A stretch of DNA of 64,000 bases. Origin: Vibrio chagasii. Its GTDB lineage: Bacteria; Pseudomonadota; Gammaproteobacteria; Enterobacterales; Vibrionaceae. The first letter of the stretch is position 1. The number at the start of each line of letters is the position of its first letter. Location: contig NZ_AP025465.1 of NCBI RefSeq assembly GCF_024347355.1, forward strand, positions 806,001 to 870,000, given 5' to 3'. Position numbers and translations under genes: made by a program. Shown piece after piece: positions 21,185 through 31,162 of this stretch. The notes under the pieces are model-generated. The model saw only the letters and a program-made list of their open reading frames with translations. It was not told where the DNA came from and searched no databases.

Positions 21185-21259
21185 TGGCTGGGCTACCTGG
21201 ATTCGAACCAGGGAATGCCGGCATCAAAAGCCGGTGCCTTACCGCTTGGCGATAGCCCA
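21185..21259 (-). tRNA. tRNA-Gln (UUG)
   Basis: Common Gln copy. The adjoining spacer differs by a few bases (AAAGAGTTTTAAA in place of AAGGAGTTATAAA), which marks this unit. Confidence 0.97.
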
Positions 21260-21289
21260 ACAATGATATCAATTAAGACATCTAAATAA

Positions 21290-21374
21290 TGGTGCGGTCG
21301 GAGAGACTTGAACTCTCACACCTCTCGGCGCCAGAACCTAAATCTGGTGCGTCTACCAATTCCGCCACGACCGC
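21290..21374 (-). tRNA. tRNA-Leu (UAG)
   Basis: Common Leu copy at 272-bp spacing; CCA encoded. Confidence 0.97.
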
Positions 21375-21456
21375 AGCAAATCTTTGTAGTTATACTGAGT
21401 ATTGGTGACTCAATAAAACGTTGTGCTCATTGCTATTAGCAAGGAGTTATAAATAG

Positions 21457-21531
21457 TGGCTGGGCTACCTGGATTCGAACCAGGGAATGCCGGCATCAAA
21501 AGCCGGTGCCTTACCGCTTGGCGATAGCCCA
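21457..21531 (-). tRNA. tRNA-Gln (UUG)
   Basis: Common Gln copy at 272-bp spacing; CCA encoded. Confidence 0.97.
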
Positions 21532-21561
21532 ACAATGATATCAATTAAGACATCTAAATAA

Positions 21562-21646
21562 TGGTGCGGTCGGAGAGACTTGAACTCTCACACCTCTCGG
21601 CGCCAGAACCTAAATCTGGTGCGTCTACCAATTCCGCCACGACCGC
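21562..21646 (-). tRNA. tRNA-Leu (UAG)
   Basis: Common Leu copy at 272-bp spacing; CCA encoded. Confidence 0.97.
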
Positions 21647-21728
21647 AGCAAATCTTTGTAGTTATACTGAGTATTGGTGACTCAATAAAACGTTGTGCTC
21701 ATTGCTATTAGCAAGGAGTTATAAATAG

Positions 21729-21803
21729 TGGCTGGGCTACCTGGATTCGAACCAGGGAATGCCGGCATCAAAAGCCGGTGCCTTACCGCTTGGCGATAGC
21801 CCA
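21729..21803 (-). tRNA. tRNA-Gln (UUG)
   Basis: Common Gln copy at 272-bp spacing; CCA encoded. Confidence 0.97.
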
Positions 21804-21833
21804 ACAATGATATCAATTAAGACATCTAAATAA

Positions 21834-21918
21834 TGGTGCGGTCGGAGAGACTTGAACTCTCACACCTCTCGGCGCCAGAACCTAAATCTGGTGCGTCTAC
21901 CAATTCCGCCACGACCGC
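21834..21918 (-). tRNA. tRNA-Leu (UAG)
   Basis: Common Leu copy. Its spacer to the next Met gene resembles that of the pair at 20464/20621. Confidence 0.97.
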
Positions 21919-21990
21919 AGCAAATCTTTATAGTCATACTGAATATTGGTGATTCAATAAGACGTTGTCTTTCTATTTCAAAAGAAATAG

Positions 21991-22067
21991 TGGTGGCTAC
22001 TGCGGGATTTGAACCTGCGACCCCATCATTATGAGTGATGTGCTCTAACCAACTGAGCTAAGTAGCC
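21991..22067 (-). tRNA. tRNA-Met (CAU), elongator type
   Basis: Common Met copy; CCA encoded. Confidence 0.96.
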
Positions 22068-22144
22068 ATCTGAGAGCGAGACAATATAATATAATCTTGC
22101 TTTCAATGCCATTATCTTTTTAAAGATAATTACACTTTAAATTG

Positions 22145-22219
22145 TGGCTGGGCTACCTGGATTCGAACCAGGGAATGCCGGCATCAAAAGCCGGTGCCTT
22201 ACCGCTTGGCGATAGCCCA
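22145..22219 (-). tRNA. tRNA-Gln (UUG)
   Basis: Common Gln copy with a unique upstream spacer. It belongs to the promoter-proximal, non-repeated part of the array. Confidence 0.97.
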
Positions 22220-22248
22220 ACAATGATATCAATTAAGATATCTCAATA

Positions 22249-22333
22249 TGGTGCGGACGGAGAGACTTGAACTCTCACACCTTGCGGCGCCAGAACCTAA
22301 ATCTGGTGCGTCTACCAATTCCGCCACGTCCGC
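22249..22333 (-). tRNA. tRNA-Leu (UAG), diverged promoter-proximal copy
   Basis: 85 nt with the same anticodon as the other eight Leu genes. The fifth acceptor pair is A-U instead of U-A (GCGGACG/CGUCCGC), a compensated change. The variable-arm loop is GCAA instead of GAGA, both GNRA tetraloops. It looks like the older, unamplified lineage. Confidence 0.96.
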
Positions 22334-22399
22334 TTTATTTCCTAAAAACTCTGTATGGTTAAAAACAAGTGTTTAATAACGAATAGAGTGCTTAGGAAA

Positions 22400-22476
22400 T
22401 GGTGGCTACTGCGGGATTTGAACCTGCGACCCCATCATTATGAGTGATGTGCTCTAACCAACTGAGCTAAGTAGCC
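22400..22476 (-). tRNA. tRNA-Met (CAU), first gene of the array
   Basis: Common Met copy with CCA encoded. It is the promoter-proximal gene, about 50 nt from the predicted transcription start. Confidence 0.96.
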
Positions 22477-22523
22477 ATTTCCAAATTGTTGCTCATTTTG
22501 AAGCGTTGCCGCTTCGCTGTGAA

Positions 22524-22560
22524 CGGGGCGCATTATGCGTAGTTGAGTGAAACCCGTCAA
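22524..22560 (-). promoter_or_regulatory. Stable-RNA-type promoter of the tRNA array
   Basis: On the minus strand a TTGACG -35 box (22560-22555) is followed by exactly 17 nt and a CATAAT -10 box (22537-22532). The discriminator GCGCCCCG comes directly after. A near-consensus core with a GC-rich discriminator is typical of rRNA and tRNA promoters under growth-rate and ppGpp control, so that regulation is inferred. An AT-rich tract (a run of nine A on the minus strand) lies just upstream of the -35 box and may act as an UP element. Confidence 0.8.
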
Positions 22561-22708
22561 CTTTTTTTTTGAATAAATCACGAATAAACATCTGTTCGGT
22601 TTCTTTTTAGTCAAAGAGGCGTATTTGTCGGCAAAAAATAGGTCAAAAAGGCGATATATATAGGAAGTTAACTTTCTGATGTCGAGCTCTTGCTAAAGAG
22701 TAAAAACA

Positions 22709-22737
22709 AAAAGGCCAGTGAAATTCACTGGCCTTTT
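22709..22737 (-). terminator. Intrinsic terminator of ychF
   Basis: A near-perfect hairpin (22709-22722 with 22724-22737; about 12 bp with a small loop) is followed on the minus strand by T5-G-T5. It ends the pth-ychF transcript before the tRNA promoter region. Confidence 0.85.
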
Positions 22738-22757
22738 AACCGATATTTAATCAGCAA

Positions 22758-23849
22758 TTATACGTTGAAGCGGAAGTGAACAACGTCGCCATCTTTTACG
22801 ATGTATTCTTTGCCTTCTAGACGCCATTTACCTGCGTCTTTTGCACCGCTCTCACCGTTAAATTCGATGAAGTGATCAAAACCAACAACTTCAGCTCGGA
22901 TGAAGCCTTTTTCGAAGTCAGTGTGGATCTTACCAGCCGCTTGTGGAGCTGTTGCGCCTACAGGAATTGTCCAAGCGCGAACTTCTTTAACACCCGCAGT
23001 GAAGTAAGTTTGAAGAGTCAGTAGTTCGTAACCAGAGCGGATCACTCGGTTTAGACCTGGTTCTTCGATACCCATGTCCGCTAGGAACTCTTCACGATCT
23101 TCATCGTCAAGCTCAGAAAGCTCAGATTCGATAGCAGCACATACTGCAACAACAACGTTGTTCTCTTTTGCAGCGTATTCACGAACAGCATCTAGGTAAG
23201 GGTTGTTTTCAAAACCATCTTCAGCAACGTTTGCGATGTACATTGTTGGCTTAAGTGTTAGGAAGTTTAGGTAGCCGATTGCTGCCGCTTCTTCTTTCGC
23301 TAGTTCAACAGTACGCGCCATACCACCTTCAGTAAGAACTGGTAGTAGCTTTTCTAGTACAGTGATTTCGAATTTAGCGTCTTTGTCGCCGCCTTTTGCT
23401 TTCTTAGCGTTACGTTGAATTGCACGCTCACAGCTGTCTAAGTCAGCCAGTGCAAGTTCAAGGTTGATCACTTCGATATCTTCGATTGGAGATACTTTTC
23501 CAGAAACGTGAACGATGTTTTCGTTTTCAAAGCAGCGTACAACGTGACCGATCGCGTCAGTTTCACGGATGTTCGCTAGGAATTTGTTACCAAGACCTTC
23601 ACCTTTAGATGCACCAGCCACTAGGCCAGCGATATCAACGAATTCCATCGTTGTTGGAAGGATCTTTTGTGGATTAACAATTTTTGCTAATGCATCTAAG
23701 CGTAGATCTGGAACCGGAACGATACCTGTGTTTGGTTCGATCGTACAAAATGGAAAGTTTGCTGCTTCGATGCCTGCTTTAGTCAGTGCGTTAAACAGAG
23801 TTGACTTACCAACGTTTGGTAGACCAACGATGCCACATTTAAAACCCAT
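22758..23849 (-). CDS. ychF: Redox-regulated ATPase YchF (OLA1 family)
   Basis: YchF is an Obg-family P-loop NTPase that prefers ATP and associates with ribosomes. I use the ATG at 23849 because it gives the usual 363 residues beginning MGFKCGIVG and has an AAGG motif upstream; the longer frame adds 20 residues reaching back to the end of pth. The P-loop GLPNVGKST is at about residues 8-16, the TGS domain is at the C-terminus, and a coiled-coil arm lies between. The order pth-ychF is conserved. Confidence 0.96.
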   Translation of the reverse strand: MGFKCGIVGLPNVGKSTLFNALTKAGIEAANFPFCTIEPNTGIVPVPDLRLDALAKIVNPQKILPTTMEFVDIAGLVAGASKGEGLGNKFLANIRETDAIGHVVRCFENENIVHVSGKVSPIEDIEVINLELALADLDSCERAIQRNAKKAKGGDKDAKFEITVLEKLLPVLTEGGMARTVELAKEEAAAIGYLNFLTLKPTMYIANVAEDGFENNPYLDAVREYAAKENNVVVAVCAAIESELSELDDEDREEFLADMGIEEPGLNRVIRSGYELLTLQTYFTAGVKEVRAWTIPVGATAPQAAGKIHTDFEKGFIRAEVVGFDHFIEFNGESGAKDAGKWRLEGKEYIVKDGDVVHFRFNV

Positions 23850-23859
23850 GATATAAACC

Positions 23860-24450
23860 TTATTCTGCTTTGAACGTATGTAAGCGATTTTGTGCTTTTG
23901 GTAGGCCATCTTTTAATAAGATGTCTAGGCTGCGAACCGATTCGTCAACGACGGCCTCGATACACTCTTGCTCTTTTTGTGGAGCTTTGCCTAATACATA
24001 ACCTGCAACTTTATCTTTGTGTCCAGGATGGCCGATGCCTAATCTCAGACGATAGAATTCTTTATTGTTACCCTGTTTGCTGATGATGTCTTTTAGACCG
24101 TTGTGTCCACCATGGCCACCACCTTTTTTGAACTTTCCAATGCCAGGAGGAAGGTCTAACTCATCATGAGCTACCATGATCTCCTCTGGTTTAATTTGGT
24201 AGAACTTTGCCAAAGCTGCAACTGCTTTGCCTGACAAGTTCATAAAAGTCGTTGGGATCAGCAAACGAAGATCTTCACCATGAACCATGATACGACCCGT
24301 TAGGCCAAAGAACTTTGGTTCGTTCTTCAGTGTTACGTTGTGTACACGTGCTAATTCTTCAACTACCCAAGCACCCGCATTGTGGCGAGTTTTGGCGTAT
24401 TCTGGACCTGGATTAGCCAGTCCAACGAGAAGTTTTATTTGTTGGCTCAA
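23860..24450 (-). CDS. pth: Peptidyl-tRNA hydrolase (TTG start)
   Basis: Pth releases peptides from prematurely dropped peptidyl-tRNA. The 196-residue protein matches the family over its full length, with the [14 protein letters not shown] segment (catalytic His near residue 22), FMNLSG and HGGHNGL. The start codon at 24450 is TTG with a purine-rich GAGAGA upstream; no ATG gives a full-length product. ychF begins 10 bp after it ends. Confidence 0.96.
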   Translation of the reverse strand: MSQQIKLLVGLANPGPEYAKTRHNAGAWVVEELARVHNVTLKNEPKFFGLTGRIMVHGEDLRLLIPTTFMNLSGKAVAALAKFYQIKPEEIMVAHDELDLPPGIGKFKKGGGHGGHNGLKDIISKQGNNKEFYRLRLGIGHPGHKDKVAGYVLGKAPQKEQECIEAVVDESVRSLDILLKDGLPKAQNRLHTFKAE

Positions 24451-24572
24451 GGTATGGATCTCTCTTGGGATTTCAAAAAGCGCCGTATGATATCACAGTT
24501 TATGAAAAAGGTGCGAGCTAGCTGATGGCACCATGATTATTCCGAGCTGTGATAAACAACAGTCACCAGGTA

Positions 24573-24603
24573 TAAAAAAAGCACTTCATCAAATGAAGTG
24601 CTT
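24573..24603 (-). terminator. Intrinsic terminator downstream of prs
   Basis: On the minus strand an 11-bp stem with a tiny loop (24579-24589 with 24592-24602) runs into a seven-T tract. It lies 48 bp after the prs stop. Confidence 0.85.
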
Positions 24604-24650
24604 AATGTCTTTCTCTAACGAGTTTCTAAAATAAAGCTAAATAGCCTTGA

Positions 24651-25595
24651 TTAGTTGAACATCGCTGAGATTGATTCTTCGTTGCTGATACGACGAATCG
24701 CTTCAGCAAGCATGCGAGAAAGGCTAAGTGTTGTTACTTTACCTGTTGCAGCCATCTCTGGAGATAGAGAGATAGAATCCGTTACGATAACTTGGTCTAG
24801 AACAGAGTTCTTGATGTTGTTCGCAGCAGTACCAGAGAAAACAGCGTGAGTTGCGTAAGCGAATACACGCTTAGCACCGCGCTCTTTAAGCGCTTCAGCT
24901 GCTTTACATAGCGTGCCACCTGTATCGATCATGTCATCAACGATAACACAGTCGCGGCCTTCAACATCACCGATTAGGTTCATTACTTCAGAAACGTTAG
25001 CACGTGGACGACGCTTATCAACGATAGCGATATCAACGTCACCTAGCGCTTTAGCCGTTGCACGAGCACGTACAACACCACCAAGGTCTGGAGAAACCAC
25101 AACTGGGTTCTCTAGGCCACGGTTAGCCATGTCTTCTAGAAGAACTGGAGTACCGAAGATGTTATCAACTGGTACATCGAAGAAGCCTTGGATTTGCTCT
25201 GCGTGTAGGTCGATAGTAAGAACGCGGTCTACGCCAACGTTAGAAAGGAAATCTGCAACAACTTTTGCAGTAATTGGCACACGTGCAGAACGTACACGAC
25301 GATCTTGACGGGCATAACCGAAGTAAGGGATTACAGCAGTAATACGGCCAGCAGAAGCGCGGCGCATTGCGTCAATCATTACCACCAATTCCATTAGGTT
25401 GTCATTGGTTGGTGCACAAGTTGATTGAATCAGGAATACATCGCTACCACGAACGTTTTCATTGATTTGAACAGCGACTTCGCCATCAGAAAAACGGTCT
25501 ACAGTAGCATCGCCAAGAGAGATGTATAGACGATCAGCAATACGTTGGGCTAGTTCAGGTGTTGCGTTACCAGCAAATAGCTTCATATCAGGCAC
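24651..25595 (-). CDS. prs: Ribose-phosphate pyrophosphokinase
   Basis: Prs makes PRPP from ribose 5-phosphate and ATP for purine, pyrimidine, histidine, tryptophan and NAD synthesis. The 314-residue protein shows the [12 protein letters not shown] flag region near residue 130, the catalytic basic segment and the PRPP-binding loop DDMIDTGGT near residue 220. It lies 27 bp downstream of ispE, the usual gammaproteobacterial order lolB-ispE-prs. Confidence 0.98.
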   Translation of the reverse strand: MPDMKLFAGNATPELAQRIADRLYISLGDATVDRFSDGEVAVQINENVRGSDVFLIQSTCAPTNDNLMELVVMIDAMRRASAGRITAVIPYFGYARQDRRVRSARVPITAKVVADFLSNVGVDRVLTIDLHAEQIQGFFDVPVDNIFGTPVLLEDMANRGLENPVVVSPDLGGVVRARATAKALGDVDIAIVDKRRPRANVSEVMNLIGDVEGRDCVIVDDMIDTGGTLCKAAEALKERGAKRVFAYATHAVFSGTAANNIKNSVLDQVIVTDSISLSPEMAATGKVTTLSLSRMLAEAIRRISNEESISAMFN

Positions 25596-25622
25596 GGTGG
25601 AAACCTCGGGTTGCGTCCAGTT

Positions 25623-26498
25623 TTAAATAGATTGTGGGTGAGCTGAGTGGTATTCAGCCAACGTTTCTTTCAAAGGAGAAATGTTTCGTCCTTTCGCTAC
25701 AAATGCGGAAACGGTGTCAGGTAGTTTTTCTAGCACCAATTCGGCTTCTTTTCTGCTGCTAAATTCAGCAAAAACGCACGAACCTGTGCCAGTCAATCTC
25801 GACGGCGCGTATTGTAGCAGCCATGAAAGTTGCTTATCAACCTCTGGGTACAGCATTCGAACAATTTTTTCGCAATCGTTTACGTATTCTTGCTCTAGAA
25901 GCGTTGATAGCGCTCGCTTTGGCGTATTTCTGGTTAATTCTGGATGTGTAAATATGTCCACAGTTGCTATGCTCACTTGTGGCTTAACCACGAGATACCA
26001 TTTTTCATCCGGATTAGCTGGCAACAGCTGCTCACCGACGCCTTCAGCAAAGGCGGCATAGCCTCGTACAAACACTGGAACATCTGCACCAAGCTTCAGA
26101 CCGATCTCTGCAAGTTGATCATCAGAAAGATTCAGTTGCCACAAGTAATTAAGTGCAATCAACACAGTTGCAGCATTTGAAGAGCCTCCGCCAATACCAC
26201 CACCCATTGGTAGCACTTTCTTTAGCTCAATATCCGCACCGAAAGAGGTTGAGGTGTATTGCTGAAGTGCAGTCGCGGCTTTCCAAATTAGGTTGTCTTC
26301 AAGCGCTACTCCAGGTATTTCTGGCGTGATGGTTATCGAACTTGTTTCTGAGGTTGCAGTAACCGTCAGTTCATCACCAAAGTCAACGAACTGAAATAGT
26401 GTTTGAAGTTCGTGGTAACCATTATCACGTCGGCCAGTGATATAAAGAAATAGATTCAGCTTTGCTGGAGAAGGCCAGTGTGTTGGTGTTGTAATCAT
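25623..26498 (-). CDS. ispE: 4-diphosphocytidyl-2-C-methyl-D-erythritol kinase
   Basis: IspE phosphorylates CDP-ME in the methylerythritol phosphate route to isoprenoids. It is a GHMP kinase: the glycine-rich ATP loop [14 protein letters not shown] lies near residue 95 and [12 protein letters not shown] near the N-terminus. I choose the ATG at 26498, which overlaps the lolB stop as ATGA and gives 291 residues. A GTG five codons upstream (26513) is an alternative. Confidence 0.95.
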   Translation of the reverse strand: MITTPTHWPSPAKLNLFLYITGRRDNGYHELQTLFQFVDFGDELTVTATSETSSITITPEIPGVALEDNLIWKAATALQQYTSTSFGADIELKKVLPMGGGIGGGSSNAATVLIALNYLWQLNLSDDQLAEIGLKLGADVPVFVRGYAAFAEGVGEQLLPANPDEKWYLVVKPQVSIATVDIFTHPELTRNTPKRALSTLLEQEYVNDCEKIVRMLYPEVDKQLSWLLQYAPSRLTGTGSCVFAEFSSRKEAELVLEKLPDTVSAFVAKGRNISPLKETLAEYHSAHPQSI

Positions 26499-27142
26499 TT
26501 TTTCAGTGTCCACTTCGAAACTACGATGTTGATTTTGTTTTGGTCTTGCTTGAAAGAGAGTCGAGTAGGGAGCGGAATAGTCTCTACTTTGACCTTGTCT
26601 TCATCGGATTGCTGCGCATTCGGTAACTCTGTGTTGCGATAGTTTGGAAAATTCAGAGTCCATAGTTGGTTGCTGACTTGCTTAGTCAGTGACTCAAGGG
26701 TGTTCGTTGTATTTAGTTGATAGCTATCCGCTTGGTCTGGAATGCCAAGGAACCATTGTGGCAGGTGATCAACTGGGATTTTCAAGCCTGTAAGCTGTTC
26801 AACCAAAATAGAGGCGCTCGCGTGGGTGAATACTTGGTCATCATAAGTGACGACTTTGGCGCCAGATGGATCAATGGTCAGGTTTAATGCGGTCTGACCA
26901 AGGAAAGTGGTGAGTCTTAATTGGCTTTGGTTTGGAGAGTGCTTCCAAACAAAATTGAGGCTTTGGCGCTGCTCGGGAGATATGTACGCAAGCTTACCGG
27001 AAGCTTGATAGTTTTCTATCTGCAATAGGCGGCTTTGGTGTGCTTGCCATTCAACACTTGTCGGTTGTTCCGGGATAGACGAGCAACCCACCATGATTAT
27101 GGTAATAAAAATAAGAGACGCGATTTTACGAAGCTTGCCCAT
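26495..27142 (-). CDS. lolB: Outer-membrane lipoprotein receptor LolB
   Basis: LolB takes lipoproteins from LolA and inserts them into the outer membrane. The 215-residue precursor has a signal peptide with lipobox VGC at Cys20, then the LolB beta-structure. The segment [15 protein letters not shown] corresponds to the family's hydrophobic hook region. It is divergent from hemA, as in E. coli. Confidence 0.95.
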   Translation of the reverse strand: MGKLRKIASLIFITIIMVGCSSIPEQPTSVEWQAHQSRLLQIENYQASGKLAYISPEQRQSLNFVWKHSPNQSQLRLTTFLGQTALNLTIDPSGAKVVTYDDQVFTHASASILVEQLTGLKIPVDHLPQWFLGIPDQADSYQLNTTNTLESLTKQVSNQLWTLNFPNYRNTELPNAQQSDEDKVKVETIPLPTRLSFKQDQNKINIVVSKWTLKK

Positions 27143-27302
27143 ATTTGCTCACAACTTGTTCAAATTCATCTAAAAAACGCTTCAACTATAGCATTGAATT
27201 CACGAAGTCAGGAAAACAAATCCCGCTTGCTCTTTAAATAGAGCCATGCATCAAGTAAAATTCGCCCCTTGTTTCTATTCCCTGATCGAGAACTTCTGAT
27301 AC

Positions 27303-28562
27303 ATGTCTTTGCTTGCCGTAGGTATCAATCACAATACAGCGTCGGTTGAATTGCGAGAAAAAGTCGCTTTTGGTCCAGATAAATTGTCTGAGGCACTTAA
27401 GCAACTTAACGCAAATGCACACGTAAATGGAAGTGTCATACTTTCTACCTGTAACCGAACTGAAGTGTATTGTGACGTTAAAAGCGGAGCAAAAAACAAG
27501 CTTATCGATTGGTTGTCGGTTTTCCACCAAGTGAGCCCGGAAGAGCTAAAGCCAAGTCTTTATATCCATGAAGAGCAGGCTGCCATTAAACATTTAATGC
27601 GCGTTGCTTGTGGTTTGGACTCTTTGGTTTTGGGTGAGCCGCAAATCTTAGGTCAGGTTAAGCAAGCTTATACAGACTCTCGTGGTAGTAAGTCTGTCGA
27701 TGCTTCAATGGAAAAGCTGTTCCAGAAATCATTTTCTGTGGCGAAGCGCGTTCGAACGGAAACAGAAATCGGCGGAAGTGCGGTGTCTGTGGCTTACGCA
27801 GCTTGTACTTTAGCCAAGCATATTTTTGAGTCGATTGCTGATTCAACCGTGTTGTTGGTTGGTGCTGGGGAAACGATTGAACTTGTGGCTAAGCACCTTT
27901 CAGCAAATGGCTGTACTAAAATGATTGTGGCTAACCGAACTCGTGAGCGTGCTTTAGGGTTAGCCGAAGAGTTTGGTGCTGAAGTGATCAGCTTAAATGA
28001 AATTCCGGATCACCTGCACAGAGCAGATATCGTGATCAGTTCAACCGCAAGCCCGCTGCCAATTATTGGTAAAGGTATGGTTGAGACCGCTCTAAAAACA
28101 AGAAAACATCAACCTATGTTATTGGTTGATATTGCAGTGCCTCGTGATGTGGAATCACAGGTTGGCGAACTGAACGATGCTTACTTGTATTCGGTTGATG
28201 ATTTGCAGTCGATTGTTGATGGCAACATCGAGCAACGTAAAGTGGAAGCAATCCAAGCTGAAGCGATCGTCAGTGAAGAAAGTGCCGCGTTCATGAGTTG
28301 GATGCGATCACTACAAGCGGTCGACAGTATTCGTGAGTACCGAAAGTCAGCGAATGAAATCCGCGAAGAATTATTGAGTAAAAGTTTACAATCACTTGCC
28401 GCTGGCGGTGACCCTGAGAAAGTTTTACTTGAGCTTAGCAATAAGCTCACAAACAAATTGATCCATGCTCCAACCCGCGCACTACAAAGTGCTGCTGAGC
28501 AAGGAGAACCTGCGAAATTAACGGTCATTAGACAGAGTTTGGGCCTAGAAGACCCTCAATAA
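27303..28562 (+). CDS. hemA: Glutamyl-tRNA reductase
   Basis: HemA reduces Glu-tRNA-Glu to glutamate-1-semialdehyde, the first committed step of C5-route heme synthesis. The 419-residue protein has the catalytic Cys50 in STCNRTEVY, the conserved [17 protein letters not shown] segment near residue 100, an NADP-binding domain (LVGAGETIE) and a C-terminal dimerisation domain. It starts the hemA-prfA-prmC-sirB2-sirB1-kdsA group; its product needs GltX-charged tRNA. Confidence 0.98.
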   Translation: MSLLAVGINHNTASVELREKVAFGPDKLSEALKQLNANAHVNGSVILSTCNRTEVYCDVKSGAKNKLIDWLSVFHQVSPEELKPSLYIHEEQAAIKHLMRVACGLDSLVLGEPQILGQVKQAYTDSRGSKSVDASMEKLFQKSFSVAKRVRTETEIGGSAVSVAYAACTLAKHIFESIADSTVLLVGAGETIELVAKHLSANGCTKMIVANRTRERALGLAEEFGAEVISLNEIPDHLHRADIVISSTASPLPIIGKGMVETALKTRKHQPMLLVDIAVPRDVESQVGELNDAYLYSVDDLQSIVDGNIEQRKVEAIQAEAIVSEESAAFMSWMRSLQAVDSIREYRKSANEIREELLSKSLQSLAAGGDPEKVLLELSNKLTNKLIHAPTRALQSAAEQGEPAKLTVIRQSLGLEDPQ

Positions 28563-28590
28563 TATTAGACCTCCAACAAGATAAGACATT

Positions 28591-29679
28591 ATGAAAGCCT
28601 CGATTCTAGTAAAGCTTGAAACACTTGTTGAACGCTACGAAGAAGTTCAACACCTGCTTGGCGATCCAGATGTGATCGGTGATCAAAACAAATTCCGTGC
28701 ACTATCTAAAGAGTACTCTCAGTTAGAAGAAGTGACTAAGTGCTTCCAAGCTTACCAGCAAGCTCAAGACGATCTAGAAGCTGCCGAAGATATGGCGCAG
28801 GAAGACGACGAAGAGATGCGCGAAATGGCGCAGGAAGAAATTAAAGAAGCGAAAGAAGCGATTGAGCGTCTAACTGATGAACTTCAGATTCTTCTTCTAC
28901 CTAAAGATCCAAACGATGAGCGTAACTGTTTCCTAGAGATCCGTGCCGGTGCCGGTGGTGATGAAGCGGGTATCTTCGCGGGTAACCTTTTCCGTATGTA
29001 CTCTAAGTTTGCAGAGAAGAAAGGCTGGCGCGTTGAAGTAATGAGCAGCAATGACTCAGAGCAAGGCGGCTACAAAGAGATGATCGCTAAAGTAAGCGGT
29101 GAAGGTGTTTACGGAGTAATGAAGTTTGAATCAGGCGGTCACCGTGTTCAACGTGTACCAGAGACTGAATCTCAAGGCCGTGTTCATACTTCTGCATGTA
29201 CTGTTGCTGTTATGCCAGAAATCCCAGAAGCGGATCTTCCAGAAATTAAGGCTGCAGACCTGAAAATCGATACCTTCCGTGCATCTGGCGCGGGTGGTCA
29301 GCACGTTAACACCACGGATTCAGCTATCCGTATTACTCACTTGCCAACAGGTACAGTAGTAGAGTGTCAGGACGAGCGTTCTCAACATAAAAACAAAGCG
29401 AAGGCGATGGCTGTTCTTGCTGCGCGTATTGTACAAGCTGAAGAAGAGCGTCGTGCTGCTGAAGTATCTGACACGCGTCGTAACCTACTAGGCTCGGGTG
29501 ACCGTAGTGACCGTATCCGTACTTACAACTACCCGCAAGGTCGTGTTTCTGATCACCGTATCAACCTAACACTTTACCGTCTGAACGAAGTGTTAGAAGG
29601 TGACATGCAAAGTCTGATTGATCCGGTTCTACAAGAGCACCAAGCAGACCAACTTGCTGCGCTAGCTGAGAACAACTAA
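28591..29679 (+). CDS. prfA: Peptide chain release factor 1
   Basis: RF1 reads UAA and UAG and triggers peptide release. The 362-residue protein has the universal GGQ at 235-237; its Gln is the substrate of the next gene product, PrmC. The acidic coiled-coil domain 1 occupies about residues 1-100. It follows hemA by 28 bp. Confidence 0.98.
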   Translation: MKASILVKLETLVERYEEVQHLLGDPDVIGDQNKFRALSKEYSQLEEVTKCFQAYQQAQDDLEAAEDMAQEDDEEMREMAQEEIKEAKEAIERLTDELQILLLPKDPNDERNCFLEIRAGAGGDEAGIFAGNLFRMYSKFAEKKGWRVEVMSSNDSEQGGYKEMIAKVSGEGVYGVMKFESGGHRVQRVPETESQGRVHTSACTVAVMPEIPEADLPEIKAADLKIDTFRASGAGGQHVNTTDSAIRITHLPTGTVVECQDERSQHKNKAKAMAVLAARIVQAEEERRAAEVSDTRRNLLGSGDRSDRIRTYNYPQGRVSDHRINLTLYRLNEVLEGDMQSLIDPVLQEHQADQLAALAENN

Positions 29680-29684
29680 ACCCT

Positions 29685-30557
29685 ATGCAATCTGCCTATA
29701 CGGTTGAAAGTGCATTAAAAGCAGCAATCGTAGCGCTTCAAGAGGGTGACAATACGTCACCCTCAATTGATGCTGCGGTACTGCTTTGTCACGCTTTAGA
29801 TAAACCAAGATCTTACCTGTTAACTTGGCCTGAGAAGCACCTTACCTCAGAACAAGAATCTGAATTTCAAGCCCTTTTAAAACGTCGCTTAACTGGTGAG
29901 CCTGTGGCTTACATTGTCGGTGAACGTGAGTTTTGGTCGCTGCCGTTAAAAGTTTCGCCATCTACTTTAATTCCTCGCCCGGATACTGAGCGTTTGGTTG
30001 AAGTTGCGTTGGATAAAACTTATGGCAAACAAGGTGCTATTCTGGATTTAGGGACAGGTACTGGTGCTATTGCATTGGCGCTGGCGTCTGAGATGCCAAA
30101 TCGGCCAGTGATAGGCATTGATCTTCGTCCTGAAGCTCAAGCGCTTGCAACAGAGAATGCGAAACGCTTAAACATCACCAATGCTACGTTCTTGCATGGC
30201 AGTTGGTTTGATCCGCTTAGCGGTCTGGCTTCTGATGGCGATGAGGTTAAGTTCTCCCTGATTGTCTCTAACCCACCTTACATAGAGAAAGATGATCCTC
30301 ATCTATCTCAGGGCGATGTGCGTTTTGAGCCGATTACTGCGCTTGTTGCTGAAGATAAAGGGCTTGCTGATATTCGCTACATTTCTGAAAACGCACGTGG
30401 CTTTTTAGAAAATGAGGGTTGGTTGGCATTTGAACACGGTTACGACCAAGGCTTGGCTGTACGTGAGATAATGCAAGCGCTAGGTTATCTCGATGTGGTT
30501 ACAGAGAAAGATTACGGCGGTAATGACCGAGTGACATTAGGTCGTTATTGCTCATAG
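29685..30557 (+). CDS. prmC: Release-factor glutamine N5-methyltransferase
   Basis: PrmC methylates the GGQ glutamine of RF1 and RF2. The 290-residue protein has an N-terminal helical RF-binding domain, the SAM-binding motif DLGTGTGAIALAL near residue 125 and the catalytic NPPY near residue 198. It begins 5 bp after the prfA stop, next to its own substrate gene. Confidence 0.97.
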   Translation: MQSAYTVESALKAAIVALQEGDNTSPSIDAAVLLCHALDKPRSYLLTWPEKHLTSEQESEFQALLKRRLTGEPVAYIVGEREFWSLPLKVSPSTLIPRPDTERLVEVALDKTYGKQGAILDLGTGTGAIALALASEMPNRPVIGIDLRPEAQALATENAKRLNITNATFLHGSWFDPLSGLASDGDEVKFSLIVSNPPYIEKDDPHLSQGDVRFEPITALVAEDKGLADIRYISENARGFLENEGWLAFEHGYDQGLAVREIMQALGYLDVVTEKDYGGNDRVTLGRYCS

Positions 30558-30751
30558 TTCGTTGTTGTTTGCTTAGGGCTAGTAGTTGCTAGCCACTCAT
30601 GTAATCCTAGAAGGCGAACTTACGAAATTGATACCTTTAACGCGAAATTACATTTGACTCAGTAGTGCATTTAACGCAGAAATACAGAGCACCAACGGGT
30701 CCAATGTCGCTCGTGTTAACGAAAGCACATATAAAAATATAAAGGAATACC

Positions 30752-31135
30752 ATGTACGAAGGTTTAAAACATTTTCACCTACTAACGATTGCGATAAGCG
30801 TGTCACTTCTTTCAATTCGTTTCGTTCTTATGATGGCGAACTCACCAAAGCTTAAGCACCCTTTCTTGCAGCGTTTCCCGCATATCAACGACTCGTTGCT
30901 ATTGCTATCGGGTATTGGCTTGATTTTTATCACTGGCTTTATTCCATTTACCCCAGCTGCACCATGGCTAACAGAAAAGCTAACGTGTGTAATGGCATAC
31001 ATCGCATTGGGTTTCTTTGCGCTTAAACTGGGTAAGAATAAACTATTGAGAGTATTCTCTTTCTTCGGTGCGCTTGGCTGGTTAGCGATGGCTGGCAAAA
31101 TTGCGATGACGAAGACGCCAACATTTTTCGGTTAA
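30752..31135 (+). CDS. SirB2-family membrane protein
   Basis: This 127-residue, very hydrophobic protein has about four transmembrane helices. It matches the SirB2/invasion-gene-expression-up-regulator family by length and position between prmC and sirB1. The biochemical role is unknown. A good AAGGAAT motif precedes the ATG. The 194-bp gap after prmC may hold a promoter. Confidence 0.85.
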   Translation: MYEGLKHFHLLTIAISVSLLSIRFVLMMANSPKLKHPFLQRFPHINDSLLLLSGIGLIFITGFIPFTPAAPWLTEKLTCVMAYIALGFFALKLGKNKLLRVFSFFGALGWLAMAGKIAMTKTPTFFG

Positions 31136-31162
31136 TGATCTCCTTATTTCGGTTAACTACCT

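Larger units (their letters stand above)
19920..22476 (-). repeat. Tandem array of 19 tRNA genes built from Leu+Gln and Leu+Met units
   Basis: Reading in the direction of transcription (right to left) the order is Met, Leu, Gln, Met, Leu, Gln, Leu, Gln, Leu, Gln, Leu, Met, Leu, Met, Leu, Gln, Leu, Gln, Leu. Consecutive Leu genes are exactly 272 bp apart in five places (starts 19920, 20192, 20464 and 21018, 21290, 21562, 21834), including near-identical spacers. The Leu+Met units are 285 and 269 bp. This is the signature of tandem amplification by unequal recombination. E. coli has seven tRNA genes of the same three specificities near its ubiF-asnB region. Confidence 0.9.
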
